From Dyella amyloliquefaciens (GTDB lineage Bacteria; Pseudomonadota; Gammaproteobacteria; Xanthomonadales; Rhodanobacteraceae): 64,000 bases of DNA. Below, piece by piece: positions 1-7,860 of the stretch (the first letter of the stretch is position 1; each line of letters opens with the position of its first letter). The notes beneath the pieces are model-generated. The model ran no database searches. It was not told the origin of the DNA and worked only from the letters and a program-made list of their open reading frames with translations. The stretch is from contig NZ_SAYT01000001.1 of NCBI RefSeq assembly GCF_004296575.1, forward strand, positions 552,906-616,905, given 5' to 3'. The translations under genes were made by a program, and so were the position numbers.

Positions 1-142
1 AAGGAAGGGTATTACGGAAAGTTCTAATATCGTCGCCGGGACCTGGTGCTCAGGTTCCGGCACGCTTGTAAGAGTCGTTCCGGATGCCTAGAGGCAAGGC
101 TCACTACAAGTTCCAAAATCCACGTCGGAGGGGATTACCCGC

Positions 143-730
143 ATGTCTATCGATACTGAAATGAACGAAGAAGCCGTACTGGTTGTTGACGCGCCGGTGG
201 AAGTTGTCGCGGTCGAAGTGACCCCGGCAGCTGCCCCCAAGAAGGCCCGTGCCAAGAAGAAGTCGGCTCCGGCCAAGAAGGCAGCTCCGGCCAAGAAGGC
301 GGCAAAGGCAGTCAAGAAGGCTTCGGCCAAGAAGACCGCCAAGAAGGCTGCCAAGAAGACCGTGAAGAAGGCTGCCGCCAAGAAGGCCGTCAAGAAGGCG
401 GTGAAGAAGGCCGCCGTCAAGAAGGTCGCCAAGAAGGCCGCGAAGAAGGCGGTCAAGAAGGCTGCCGCCAAGCGCGTCGTGAAGAAGGCCGCCGCCAAGA
501 AGGTCGCTCGCAAGGTCGCCAAGAAGGCCGTGCGCAAGGCGGTTGCCAAGAAGGTTGCTCGCAAGGTCAGCAGCAAGAAGACGGCCAAGAAGGCCGCAGT
601 CAAGAAGGTGGTTAAGAAAGCCGCCGGTAAGAAGGCCGCCAAGGCGGTCAAGAGGTCCACTGCCAGCAAGAAGGCAGGCGTGAAGAAGGCCGTGCGCAAG
701 CCGGCCAAGAAAGCCGCCCGCCGCAAGTAA
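143..730 (+). CDS. Histone H1-like Lys/Ala-rich DNA-binding protein
   Basis: This 195-residue protein has an acidic head (about residues 1-30) followed by a tail made almost wholly of Lys, Ala and Val in short KKA/AKK units. This is the composition of bacterial H1-like proteins (AlgP and Hc-type tails) that bind DNA non-specifically and compact or modulate the nucleoid. The start ATG follows a GGAGGGG-like ribosome site at about 126-133. The gene has its own 3' hairpin and sits 250 bp upstream of nrdJb in the same direction. The long reading frame on the opposite strand is only the complement of the AAG/GCC repeats. The family call is secure from composition. The exact role cannot be read from sequence, and alignment of such low-complexity tails is not evidence of orthology. 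Confidence 0.88.
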   Translation: MSIDTEMNEEAVLVVDAPVEVVAVEVTPAAAPKKARAKKKSAPAKKAAPAKKAAKAVKKASAKKTAKKAAKKTVKKAAAKKAVKKAVKKAAVKKVAKKAAKKAVKKAAAKRVVKKAAAKKVARKVAKKAVRKAVAKKVARKVSSKKTAKKAAVKKVVKKAAGKKAAKAVKRSTASKKAGVKKAVRKPAKKAARRK

Positions 731-741
731 GCTGTAACCGG

Positions 742-771
742 TTCGGCCCGGCGTTCATTCGCCGGGCCGAA
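742..771 (+). terminator. Hairpin after H1-like gene
   Basis: Perfect 12 bp stem (742-753 with 760-771) and a 6 nt loop, 11 bp after the stop codon. There is no clear T tract, so it may act as an mRNA 3' stabiliser or a weak terminator. Confidence 0.55.
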
Positions 772-980
772 TCGCTCCAGAGTTACCGACAGGACAGGGT
801 GCGGACACCTCCCAGCCCGTCATTCCAGCGAACGCTGGAAGAGCTCCACAACAGCCGAAGGCTGGTCATCCAGCGCCTTTAAGCCCCTGGATCGAGTCCC
901 CAAATCGGGACCATGACCATCCTGTAGGCGACCCAAAGCCGTCCGCGCGCGCCGCCACTACTCGAAAAGAAGCACACACC

Positions 981-1724
981 ATGGCGATCAAGATCGAAAA
1001 GAAGATCAAGGGCTACAACGTCGTCAAGCCCGAGGACAAGGCCGCCGCGCCCGTCGCAACCCCTGCCGCCCCGGCTGCCAAAGAGGCGCCCAAGGCAGAA
1101 GTGATCCAGATGCACGAGAGCCTGGAGCGTCCCGAGACGCTCGTCGGCTCCACCTACAAGATCAAGTCGCCGCTGTTCGAGCACGCGTTGTACGTCACCG
1201 TCAACGACATCGTGCTCAACGCCGGCACCCAGTACGAACAGCGCCGCCCCTTCGAGATCTTCATCAACTCGAAGAACATGGACCACTTCCAGTGGATCGT
1301 GGCGCTCACCCGCATCATCTCCGCCGTGTTCCGCAAGGGCGGCGACGTCACCTTCCTGGTGGAAGAGATGAAGGCCGTGTTCGACCCGCGCGGCGGCTAC
1401 TTCAAGGCCGGCGGCGTCTACATGCCCAGCATCGTCGCCGAGATCGGCGCGGTCATCGAGCAGCACATGAAGATGATCGGCCTGATCCACGACCCGGAGC
1501 TGGACGAGTCCACCCGCAAGCTCATCGCCGAAAAGCGCGCAGCCTACGAGGCAGCCGCCAACCCCAAGAAGTCCGCCCCGGCTGCCGAAGCCAGCACCGA
1601 ATCGACCAGCGCCACCGGCTTCCCGCCCGGCGCCACCCTCTGCGCCAAGTGCAACACCCAGGCGCTGGTGCTGATGGACGGCTGCCAGACTTGCTTGAAT
1701 TGTGGGTATAGCAAGTGCGGCTAA
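981..1724 (+). CDS. nrdJb: NrdJb-like small subunit of adenosylcobalamin-dependent (class II) ribonucleotide reductase
   Basis: The 247-residue protein matches the separate C-terminal subunit of split class II ribonucleotide reductases, as in Pseudomonas NrdJa/NrdJb. The central TSCPD-type domain (about residues 50-165) includes runs such as VNDIVLNAGTQYEQRRPFEI and FRKGGDVTFLVEEMKAVFDPR. The C-terminus carries four paired cysteines (CAKC...CQTCLNCGYSKCG), the redox-active/zinc tail that re-reduces the catalytic subunit after each dNTP is made. An Ala/Pro linker follows residue 20. The catalytic NrdJa subunit is not in the window, so it probably lies upstream of position 1, with the H1-like gene in between. 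The enzyme allows oxygen-independent dNTP synthesis using coenzyme B12. Confidence in the family is high. Confidence 0.88.
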   Translation: MAIKIEKKIKGYNVVKPEDKAAAPVATPAAPAAKEAPKAEVIQMHESLERPETLVGSTYKIKSPLFEHALYVTVNDIVLNAGTQYEQRRPFEIFINSKNMDHFQWIVALTRIISAVFRKGGDVTFLVEEMKAVFDPRGGYFKAGGVYMPSIVAEIGAVIEQHMKMIGLIHDPELDESTRKLIAEKRAAYEAAANPKKSAPAAEASTESTSATGFPPGATLCAKCNTQALVLMDGCQTCLNCGYSKCG

Positions 1725-1753
1725 AGCTTGATTGATTAAGGCCGAAATTTAAG

Positions 1754-1784
1754 AAGGTGACTGCTCGCAGTCACCTTTTTTTTA
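1754..1784 (+). terminator. Rho-independent terminator of nrdJb
   Basis: Ten-bp stem AAGGTGACTG/CAGTCACCTT (1754-1763 with 1768-1777), 4 nt loop, overlapping and followed by a run of eight T (1776-1783). Classic intrinsic terminator. Confidence 0.93.
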
Positions 1785-1853
1785 GGGTTCAGTGGCACTG
1801 GGTGACCACTTCCAGTGGAGGTGGCGGAATGATTTTCAAAGGAGAGAAATGGT

Positions 1854-2075
1854 ATGGCGCATGAAGTGACAATGGATATTTCTACCAAGTTCGTACTTCA
1901 TAAAGACGTCAAGGTTGAGGTAAAAAAGAACGGGAGCAAGCTGGGGACAGTATTAATTAGTAAGGGGAACATTGAGTGGTTGCCAGCCGGTAATTCGGTG
2001 AACAAGAAACGCCTCTCGTGGACCAAATTTGCTGAGCTTATGAATGAACACGGCGGAGACGTCCGCGTTCGCTGA
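1854..2075 (+). CDS. Small conserved-looking protein of unknown function
   Basis: 73 residues, charged, with no signal peptide or membrane segment. The start ATG at 1854 follows AAAGGAG at about 1839-1845. A compact core (about residues 24-62: KKNGSKLGTVLISKGNIEWL, then SVNKKRLSWTKFAELM) looks like a small folded domain and is typical of short hypothetical proteins in mobile or accessory DNA. No function can be assigned. It opens the accessory region that ends in the SIR2 operon, on the opposite strand to that operon. Confidence 0.72.
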   Translation: MAHEVTMDISTKFVLHKDVKVEVKKNGSKLGTVLISKGNIEWLPAGNSVNKKRLSWTKFAELMNEHGGDVRVR

Positions 2076-2185
2076 AGCCGGGCTAATCACTGGTGTGAGA
2101 TCCACTGCGCGAGGGTTTTATTCCCGCGCGGATCAAGCCACAGAGTGGGCATCAGTGTCAGCCCGAGGAAATCGTTCTGTCGCAA

Positions 2186-2536
2186 GTGGAGCGAGCCTTG
2201 GTAAAGAAAAAGATCCCAAGCAATGAACCGATGCGCCCCTCGGATAGGGTCGCGCAAATGCTGTCAGCAATTACTCTGGACATGAGGTTGGAGTTTGCGT
2301 TGGAGGCCTTGGAGCTTGCGCAGGAGGCGCTACGCGAGGCGTTAGACCTGACTGCTGAGCTCGAGAGTGGTTTCATCCCTGATATCACTGACCTGGATGG
2401 CAAGATAATCTCAGCGTTAGCCTCGATAGACGAAGCTCTTGACGAGAAATTCTCTGTCGTCCGCAACGACAAGATAATGCGCCACATTGTTCGACAAGTA
2501 GAGGCAGCCAAGCGGCCAAGGAGAATAAAAAAGTAA
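2186..2536 (+). CDS. Hypothetical acidic helical protein
   Basis: 116 residues, predicted almost all helical. The region about residues 30-85 is rich in Leu, Glu and Ala (ALEALELAQEALREAL), suggesting a coiled coil or helical bundle, and the C-terminus is basic (AAKRPRRIKK). The start codon at 2186 is a GTG-type start following 'gcaa' and is uncertain; ATG at 2225 is an alternative. I do not recognise a family. It lies among other small unknown genes and has no partner that suggests a role. Confidence 0.55.
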   Translation: MERALVKKKIPSNEPMRPSDRVAQMLSAITLDMRLEFALEALELAQEALREALDLTAELESGFIPDITDLDGKIISALASIDEALDEKFSVVRNDKIMRHIVRQVEAAKRPRRIKK

Positions 2537-2638
2537 GCGTAGGGCGGTCCTGCACCTCGACGGGACTTTGCCCGGATGCCATCTATGGCGATGCGTCTCT
2601 GAGGAACAGGGCGGATTCGCATCCAGGGAGGCAACAAA

Positions 2639-2713
2639 GTGAGCCTGCTCCTTCTCGTTGCGACAACGGGAACTCGTCGCGATCCTTCAGGGAAGGGCGT
2701 GGGTGTGCGCTGA
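2639..2713 (+). CDS. Possible 24-residue peptide
   Basis: A GTG-started frame of 24 codons preceded by a good ribosome site (AGGGAGG, 7 nt spacing), with a hydrophobic start (MSLLLLVATTG) and a basic end. It lies in the gap between two hypothetical genes. The strong ribosome site is the only support, so it may be chance or the start of a decayed gene. Confidence 0.22.
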   Translation: MSLLLLVATTGTRRDPSGKGVGVR

Positions 2714-2784
2714 AAGCGCGATTTATCGAATCAAAATCTATTTGGGTCAACGGAATCTAACCATCTGCAACAGGGAGACGCAAA

Positions 2785-3111
2785 ATGGCTACAACGAAGA
2801 AGCCTGCAAAGAAGGCAGCAGATGCTCACAAGGAAAAGGGTGCGCCTCGCAACAAGAAGAACCTCATCCCCATCGGGGATAAGGACATCCCGGTCTATGC
2901 AACCCCGCGAGTTTCCAAAGCCTTGGATGAACTAACCGAGGACATGACGTTGTACCACGGCGTGCGATTCATTCAAGTTATCGAAGCCGTATATAAGCAA
3001 GGGCAGAAGGACGGGGCGCGCAATGCATTTGGCGAGCTTGAGAAAAAGATCAAGGAGGCTCAAAAGGCCATCCCGCACCGCAATCCAGGGCAGCCAAAAA
3101 AACAAAAATAG
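2785..3111 (+). CDS. Hypothetical basic protein with Lys-rich ends
   Basis: 108 residues starting at ATG 2785 after GGGAGA. The N-terminal 30 residues are Lys/Ala rich (TTKKPAKKAADAHKEKG) and the C-terminus is basic (NPGQPKKQK), around a middle region of ordinary composition that could fold (about residues 36-90). The tails suggest nucleic-acid or acidic-partner binding, but they are not the repeat tail of the H1-like protein at 143. Function unknown. The gene is followed by palindromic repeats and faces the methyltransferase end of the SIR2 operon. Confidence 0.65.
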   Translation: MATTKKPAKKAADAHKEKGAPRNKKNLIPIGDKDIPVYATPRVSKALDELTEDMTLYHGVRFIQVIEAVYKQGQKDGARNAFGELEKKIKEAQKAIPHRNPGQPKKQK

Positions 3112-3138
3112 GCCGCCGGCGCTCATAGATCAGATGGC

Positions 3139-3184
3139 GGGGTCAGGTTTCTTCTGAGATTGCTAGAAGCGAATCTAGCCCTGC
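3139..3184. repeat. Palindromic repeat, AGGTTCACTTCT type (diverged)
   Basis: Matches the family pattern GGGGTCAGGTT..CTTCT/AGAAG..AATCT..CC with several mismatches between the arms. It lies just after the 2785 gene. Confidence 0.65.
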
Positions 3185-3212
3185 TTGTCTGTCGCTTGTC
3201 GCCCAGCGATCA

Positions 3213-3264
3213 AAAACAGAGGTCAGAGTGCACTTTTCAGAAAGTCGACTCTGACTCCTGTTTT
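3213..3264. repeat. Palindromic repeat, AGAGTGCACTTTTC type
   Basis: Nearly symmetrical element: AAAACAG..GGTCAGAGT arm, short loop, then GACTCTGAC..CTGTTTT arm. Good example of the second subtype of the family. Confidence 0.82.
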
Positions 3265-3521
3265 GCCTTTCCTAGGAAACGTACTCTGAGCCCTTTTTCG
3301 TTCGCCAAGTAGAGACTACCAAGGGACCAAGCCGAGAGAAGAGGTAAGTGTTGCGAGGTTCCGCACTCGACGGAGCTTTTCCCGCTCGGCCATATGGTTG
3401 CGAATGGCGTCATGAGAAACGAGGCCAAGGTCATCTCTTAGGATGCGAGAGGTGAGCCTAGCCCGGTTTGGTTGTGCGTCGCTTCGTAGGTGCCAATCAA
3501 GAGATCTATGATTAGAGCGCC

Positions 3522-4643
3522 CTATGCCTTCCTAAAGACCAAAATGTGCTCGACCTTTGTGCCTCGGCAATCGCGTCGGGAGCGACGAATGTCAGGAATG
3601 TCATCGCGAATCGCATCGATCAGCTTGAGGCCATGATTCATTGCTTCCTCGAGAAAGGCCGAAGAAGGATGGCTCTGAATTCTCTTGCGGGTGACTGTCT
3701 CTCCCACTACGAGTACCAGCTTTCCACCTCGCTTTAGCGATTTTGAGGACTTTTGCATGAACCTCGTTACCATGTCCGTCAAACCCATGCGCTTGTCGGT
3801 CGGCTCGGGAGCATAGTTTGTAGTTCCTCTGTCGATGAACCACATTCGGAGCCGATTGTCCCTCCTGTAGTCGAGCGCATTCATATAGGGCGGGCTAGTG
3901 ATCACAGCGTCAACACGCGTTGGGAGCTCCACCGTTGCTACGGGGGCACCGTAGACCATCGAACTTCCTTGTACCGAGCGGCCTCCAACTTGCTTCAGTG
4001 CGCGCTTAATCTTTGCCTGAATTCTCGGCTCGAGGTCTCGCTTCTCGTACATCGAAGGAAACGCGTTGCGGGGAAACTTGTTACTTCGCAAATAGGGCAC
4101 AAGGTGGCTGCTGGGATAAGAAAGGAATCCAGGGCGTTGATGGTGCAAGATCCCGAGAAAGCAACTCAAGAAGAAATGCTGCTGCTGCTCTAGACATTCG
4201 TCAGCAAATGCTAAAGCCTCCTGTAGTGTCTCGGGATGAAAAAAGACGCGCACCCAGTCGGGCACCGACTCCAAGTCTACGCGCGCGCGCGCTCGAGACG
4301 ACTTCAGGAGTCGAGCTAGCTCAACTTCGGCAATCTCCAGAGAGGCCGGCGGATAAAGTTTGCCGGACGTCAGGATTTGCGCGTAGATGTTGTCGTCGGA
4401 GGCAAAGACCCGACGTCCGAGTAACGCGGCTTCTAGCGGGATAGTGCCGGAACCGCAAAAAGGATCCGCCACAAGATCTCCCGGTTTTGAGAAGCTTTCA
4501 ACCAGGTCACGAGCAATGCGTGGCTTCAGTTTCCCGATATACGGTGAAATCTGGTGCAACGATGAGAGGCCCATGGAGGCCTTTTCACCCCATTCGATTG
4601 GGGCCGCTCTGAAGTCCGGTGGTGAAGTCAGTGAGGAATTCAC
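3522..4643 (-). CDS. DNA methyltransferase (N4-cytosine/N6-adenine type) of a ParA-SIR2-MTase operon
   Basis: 373 residues with a GTG start at 4643. S-adenosylmethionine motif I is DPFCGSG at residues 60-66, preceded by a motif X-like segment (GLSSLHQISPYIGKLKPRIA, about 25-44). The catalytic motif IV is TSPPY at 249-253; the SPPY form is typical of N4-cytosine methyltransferases. The roughly 180 residues between motifs I and IV could hold the target recognition domain, giving an alpha-like motif order. It is the last gene of the operon, 7 bp after the SIR2 stop, with no strong ribosome site of its own, so translational coupling is likely. No restriction nuclease is adjacent. It probably marks self DNA or modifies DNA for the SIR2 and ATPase partners, which is inference. 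Base composition is lower in GC than the flanking core genes, consistent with transfer. Confidence 0.87.
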   Translation of the reverse strand: MNSSLTSPPDFRAAPIEWGEKASMGLSSLHQISPYIGKLKPRIARDLVESFSKPGDLVADPFCGSGTIPLEAALLGRRVFASDDNIYAQILTSGKLYPPASLEIAEVELARLLKSSRARARVDLESVPDWVRVFFHPETLQEALAFADECLEQQQHFFLSCFLGILHHQRPGFLSYPSSHLVPYLRSNKFPRNAFPSMYEKRDLEPRIQAKIKRALKQVGGRSVQGSSMVYGAPVATVELPTRVDAVITSPPYMNALDYRRDNRLRMWFIDRGTTNYAPEPTDKRMGLTDMVTRFMQKSSKSLKRGGKLVLVVGETVTRKRIQSHPSSAFLEEAMNHGLKLIDAIRDDIPDIRRSRRDCRGTKVEHILVFRKA

Positions 4644-4650
4644 TAGAGCA

Positions 4651-5520
4651 TTACCAATTCATCGTTGTGAGAAGCCCCGATCGGGATTCGTTGACCAGAT
4701 TCTTAAGTTGAGCAATTCCCTCACTCAATTCGCGATGATTGTCTTGAGGATTGTAGCTTATGGTCCTCAGATTCATGCTCGACTCGATCACCTTGACGAT
4801 AGGCGCAGGCGTGGCCCCGGCTGGCGAAACGACGTAGTGCGGTCTCGTCCCCGGATATCTTCGGGCGTAATCTTCAAGCAGCAGTCGGACGTCCGGGTCT
4901 GTCATTGAAGCGCCAAGGAACACGAAGGTGTGGGTCATAAACAGCGCGTCGAGAATGCGGTAGAAGTCAGCATGTTTGCTCCGCATGCGCGCGTAGTCTG
5001 TTCGAGTCAAGATTGCTTCGCGCGGTGAGTCAATCGATCCGTGAACTTTGAGGATGCAGCGATTCTGCCGACGAATGATATCCGCGAGATCTTCGCTGAG
5101 GTAAGTCTTTACGAGTATGTCGCCATGCAAAATCGAGTTCGCGGCATTCTCGTAAATCTTGTCGAAATTTGTAGTGAGTACAATGCGTGAATCGATTTCC
5201 ACCAAATCGGTGTGTACGGGCGATGGCCTAAATCGCTTTTCGGAGAACGCAGCTAGTAGCCGGCTTTCGAATGCAGCGACACGGAGCGCGTCTCTTGCAA
5301 CTTCACATGCTGTAAGTAAATCGCCGTTCGCGATGCACTGGTCGACAGCAGCACGTTCTTCACCGTCAATATCATTGGCGAGGCCTTGCAGGAACTCGAG
5401 CCAATCTGCGGGCCGCACCCCTTGGTCATTCGTCGAGTTCTTCGATACCCCCGCGCCAAGAAAGAGCACGCAGCGTCGCCGCGCGATGTCGGTGACAACC
5501 TCCTCTGGCCAGTCGATCAT
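4651..5520 (-). CDS. SIR2-domain protein (probable NAD-consuming effector)
   Basis: 289 residues made of a single SIR2-like (SIR2_2) domain: FLGAGVS at about 20-26 (nucleotide-binding loop), TTNFD at 116-120, KVHGSID at 158-164 with the likely catalytic His160, and FLGASMTDPD at 201-210. In characterised bacterial defence proteins (ThsA, DSR1/2, SIR2-HerA, SIR2-pAgo) this domain hydrolyses NAD+ and halts the infected cell. The ATG overlaps the stop of the ParA-like gene by 4 bp (5517-5520), so the two are translationally coupled. There is no extra sensing domain, so sensing must come from the ATPase, the methyltransferase or complex formation. NADase activity is inferred from family, not shown here. 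Confidence 0.9.
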   Translation of the reverse strand: MIDWPEEVVTDIARRRCVLFLGAGVSKNSTNDQGVRPADWLEFLQGLANDIDGEERAAVDQCIANGDLLTACEVARDALRVAAFESRLLAAFSEKRFRPSPVHTDLVEIDSRIVLTTNFDKIYENAANSILHGDILVKTYLSEDLADIIRRQNRCILKVHGSIDSPREAILTRTDYARMRSKHADFYRILDALFMTHTFVFLGASMTDPDVRLLLEDYARRYPGTRPHYVVSPAGATPAPIVKVIESSMNLRTISYNPQDNHRELSEGIAQLKNLVNESRSGLLTTMNW

Positions 5521-6581
5521 GCCTTAGCCTCTGAGACACGACGCAAATTGTGAAGAAGGGACGTGGCCAGGTTGGCGATGAATGACTTGTACTCTGACTG
5601 CTGGCTGTACTGACCGCCTGACAATCCATCGCGTCCTGTGAGCAGATCAATCGGGGCATGCGCTGTTTGCGCCAGAGGTACAAGACTGAACATGTGAGGG
5701 ACATCGCTTAGGCGAAGTTCGTCAGTCGACAGTCCGGGAGCGACAAGTTCGACGAGTCGTCGCTCGATGCGAGCAGGAATCTCGTTAAGGATCTCCTCGA
5801 AGGCCCCGGTTGCGCGACGTTCTTGCCGGATTGTCTTCGTAATGTACTGTTGAACGGTATATCCGATGAACTTGCTCATCTCGGTGTTCGGTCGAATTGC
5901 ATACTTTGCGATTTCACCTGGATGCCTTCTTTCGCAGAGGGAGAGTCCCTGCTCGTATACCTGCCTCCAGTCATTGAGCCAATCGGCGATATTGTCGATC
6001 CCGATCAAGCTAAAAATGTCACAGCCCATTGGTGCCAGGAAATAATCGGCACCTATCAGAACTGCACGATTTAGGGCGCCGAGACTGGGTCCGATATCGA
6101 ATACGACAAGATCGTAGTCGCCACTCAGGCTTGCGAGAAACTGGGTGTTCCAGTTCGTTACTCGAGCTCCGCCGATATCGCCGGCGATGAAGTTGCTCCA
6201 GTTCTGGCTCAACTTATCCTCTGTCAACGCTACCTTAGGATGTCCCGGGAGTAGGTCGACATTGAAGCGATTGGTAGAGGCAGCGATGACATTGAATGAC
6301 GTCTTCAGTGTCGCTTCGCCCGAATTGAGCGGTGCGAGAACATCTTTCAGAGTGTCGACGGTCGGTTTCGAGCTGTCAGAGGTCGCCCCATCGTCGCCAT
6401 ACAATTTATCAGCCTCAGAGGGCTGAAGAATCAGCTGCGACGCGTTGCATTGGGGGTCAGCGTCGACGACGAGAACCTTGAGGCCCTCGTGGCGTGCTAG
6501 GTAAGACGCCACATTGCAAGCAAGGGTAGTTTTCCCAACGCCCCCTTTGTTATTAAAGAAACACAAGCTCCATGTGCTCAT
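5517..6581 (-). CDS. ParA/MinD-type AAA ATPase, first gene of the SIR2-methyltransferase operon
   Basis: 354 residues from ATG 6581, chosen because AGGGG lies upstream at the right distance; a longer frame to 6644 lacks a ribosome site. The deviant Walker A motif is NNKGGVGKTT at about 10-19, the A' motif is VDADPQCNASQ at about 39-49, and Walker B is LVVFDIGPSLG about 160 residues in. This is the ParA (AAA_31) architecture, which dimerises with ATP and binds DNA or membranes in plasmid partition. There is no parB, no parS-like repeat cluster and no replication gene nearby, and the gene is coupled to a SIR2 effector instead. A role as a switch or sensor that assembles on foreign DNA is the best inference. 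The C-terminal 150 residues are not recognised. Confidence 0.86.
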   Translation of the reverse strand: MSTWSLCFFNNKGGVGKTTLACNVASYLARHEGLKVLVVDADPQCNASQLILQPSEADKLYGDDGATSDSSKPTVDTLKDVLAPLNSGEATLKTSFNVIAASTNRFNVDLLPGHPKVALTEDKLSQNWSNFIAGDIGGARVTNWNTQFLASLSGDYDLVVFDIGPSLGALNRAVLIGADYFLAPMGCDIFSLIGIDNIADWLNDWRQVYEQGLSLCERRHPGEIAKYAIRPNTEMSKFIGYTVQQYITKTIRQERRATGAFEEILNEIPARIERRLVELVAPGLSTDELRLSDVPHMFSLVPLAQTAHAPIDLLTGRDGLSGGQYSQQSEYKSFIANLATSLLHNLRRVSEAKA

Positions 6582-6983
6582 GCAAGCAATTTCCCCTAGG
6601 TGGCCAAGCCGGCGCTGGTGCCATTTTAACCTGCCAACAACCACTGTGAGGGTGCCTGCTGTATCCCGGTGAATGGGTTGGTGGCCGCCCTTTCTCAGGG
6701 GCTTGGGCGACGCCGGGGTACACTGGGGTTATCTAAGGGGCGAAGGGCACTGACATTCTGCCGGCCCCGGGGACGGCGCGCGCGCCCTCTGTTTGACGGA
6801 CACCCATCTCGCCCAAGCCCGACAGACGATGCCCGCCCTGCTTGTTAGGGTCGGGCAGTCATTCGCGCTGTTTTGCTGTAGGGCCTCGCGAGTGACCATG
6901 ACCACCAAGTCATGAGGCGCGAGCCGTGAGTGCTACCAACACCCACGACCCGCTAACCATCACCAGCTTCTTCGGAGTTGATC
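6582..6983. other. Intergenic region, divergent promoters for the SIR2 operon and the 6984 gene
   Basis: About 400 bp without a credible gene. It contains a GC-rich hairpin at 6830-6857 (TGCCCG..CCCT loop AGGG..CGGGCA). It must hold the promoter of the minus-strand operon, but I cannot pick out a convincing -35/-10 pair. Confidence 0.5.
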
Positions 6984-7328
6984 ATGGCTATCCACGATCA
7001 TACGGTACGCATTCGCCCGCACGTTCCCCCTGGCGGCACCCTCACTCCTCAATCTGGCGACTCGTCACGCACATGCGTGAGGTGGCCCGAAGCCCTGCGT
7101 CATAGCACTCGCGGTGACATCGCACTGGCAGTGCTTGCTCTCACGCGGTTGCTCCATGACAGCGAGCAGTGCCGCAACGCGCAGGCGCGGGGATTCCCCG
7201 GCAGACAACTGGAATGGCCGCTTCCCGCGGTCGTCATGGCCAATCTGGGCGCGGCCATCCAATGCCTCCAGCAGTACGCCAACCTGCTCGGTCACGAGCC
7301 CCGAGTGAACACACCACGCATCCGATGA
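6984..7328 (+). CDS. Hypothetical protein
   Basis: 114 residues from ATG 6984, which has GGAG at 6974-6977; a TTG two codons earlier is possible. No signal peptide is seen. A helical middle (IALAVLALTRLLHDSEQ, then VMANLGAAIQCLQQYANLLG) suggests a small helical domain. I do not recognise a family. It precedes an orphan HigA-type gene by 140 bp but does not look like a HigB/RelE toxin, so the two are not an obvious toxin-antitoxin pair. Confidence 0.6.
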   Translation: MAIHDHTVRIRPHVPPGGTLTPQSGDSSRTCVRWPEALRHSTRGDIALAVLALTRLLHDSEQCRNAQARGFPGRQLEWPLPAVVMANLGAAIQCLQQYANLLGHEPRVNTPRIR

Positions 7329-7467
7329 TCGCCTCTGCGGCGCATCGGCCGGCACGGCGATGCGCCGCACTCGGGCAATCACCGACAAAGCCATCAGGCA
7401 TTCACCGACACGGAGCGCTGTAAGCGCCTATCCGCTGTGCGGCCGTGTCCGACAGGGAGGACAACCC

Positions 7468-7782
7468 ATGGATCTGATCCAACTGACCGCACATGTGGAC
7501 GTGGACCCCTCGCAACCGCTGCGAACCCCCGGAGACATCTTGCTGCACGCCTACCTGATCCCCAACGCACTCAACCCCGCCCAACTCGCCCGCCGCACCG
7601 GCATATCCGCGCGCCACATCAAAGCCTTCATCGACGGCACCCACCCCATCACCCCCAAGATCGCCATCCGCCTTTCCCTCGCCCTCGATACCACCGCCTT
7701 CTACTGGCTGGCACTGCAGGCTCGATACGATCTGGAAAAGGGAAAGCCCGTAGTCCGCGCCTATCGTCCTCTTGTTGATTAG
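7468..7782 (+). CDS. higA: HigA-family (XRE) antitoxin-like DNA-binding protein, without a visible toxin
   Basis: 104 residues from ATG 7468, set by AGGGAGG at 7454-7460. The HigA/VapI pattern is clear: PGDILLHAYLIPNALNPAQLARRTGIS starts the helix-turn-helix (about residues 21-48), followed by HIKAFIDGTHPITPKIAIRLSLALDTTAFYW-like helices and a short basic tail. HigA proteins repress their own operon and neutralise the HigB mRNA interferase. No HigB gene is upstream or downstream, so it is an orphan regulator or antitoxin. Fragments of this same gene type occur at 13759-13899 and 42560-42658. Confidence 0.84.
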   Translation: MDLIQLTAHVDVDPSQPLRTPGDILLHAYLIPNALNPAQLARRTGISARHIKAFIDGTHPITPKIAIRLSLALDTTAFYWLALQARYDLEKGKPVVRAYRPLVD

Positions 7783-7860
7783 GCCGCTTTGGGTAAGGTC
7801 CGCTTTCGAACCAAAGTGGACGTCTTAGAGTGCGTCCACCTCGGCAACGGCCACCGAGGG

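Larger units (their letters stand above)
3112..3521. other. Gene-free interval with palindromic repeats
   Basis: About 410 bp between converging genes. It holds two full members of the window's palindromic repeat family and a half-element (3271-3300). I see no credible gene. The minus-strand frame at 3237-3434 reads through the repeats and is not supported. Confidence 0.6.

Noticed and set aside
88-726. Minus-strand frame of 212 codons over the H1-like gene
   Set aside because: Product is a Phe/Leu/Ala repeat that mirrors the AAG/GCC codons of the plus-strand gene. No ribosome site.
879-1490. Minus-strand frame of 203 codons over nrdJb
   Set aside because: The plus-strand product is a clear NrdJb-type protein, and the antisense product has no recognisable domain.
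5517-6581. ParA-like gene as a plasmid partition gene
   Set aside because: No parB, parS cluster, replication gene or toxin-antitoxin plasmid marker nearby, and it is coupled to SIR2 and methyltransferase genes.
6984-7782. The 6984 gene with higA as a HigBA toxin-antitoxin pair
   Set aside because: The 6984 product lacks HigB/RelE features, and the genes are 140 bp apart with separate ribosome sites.
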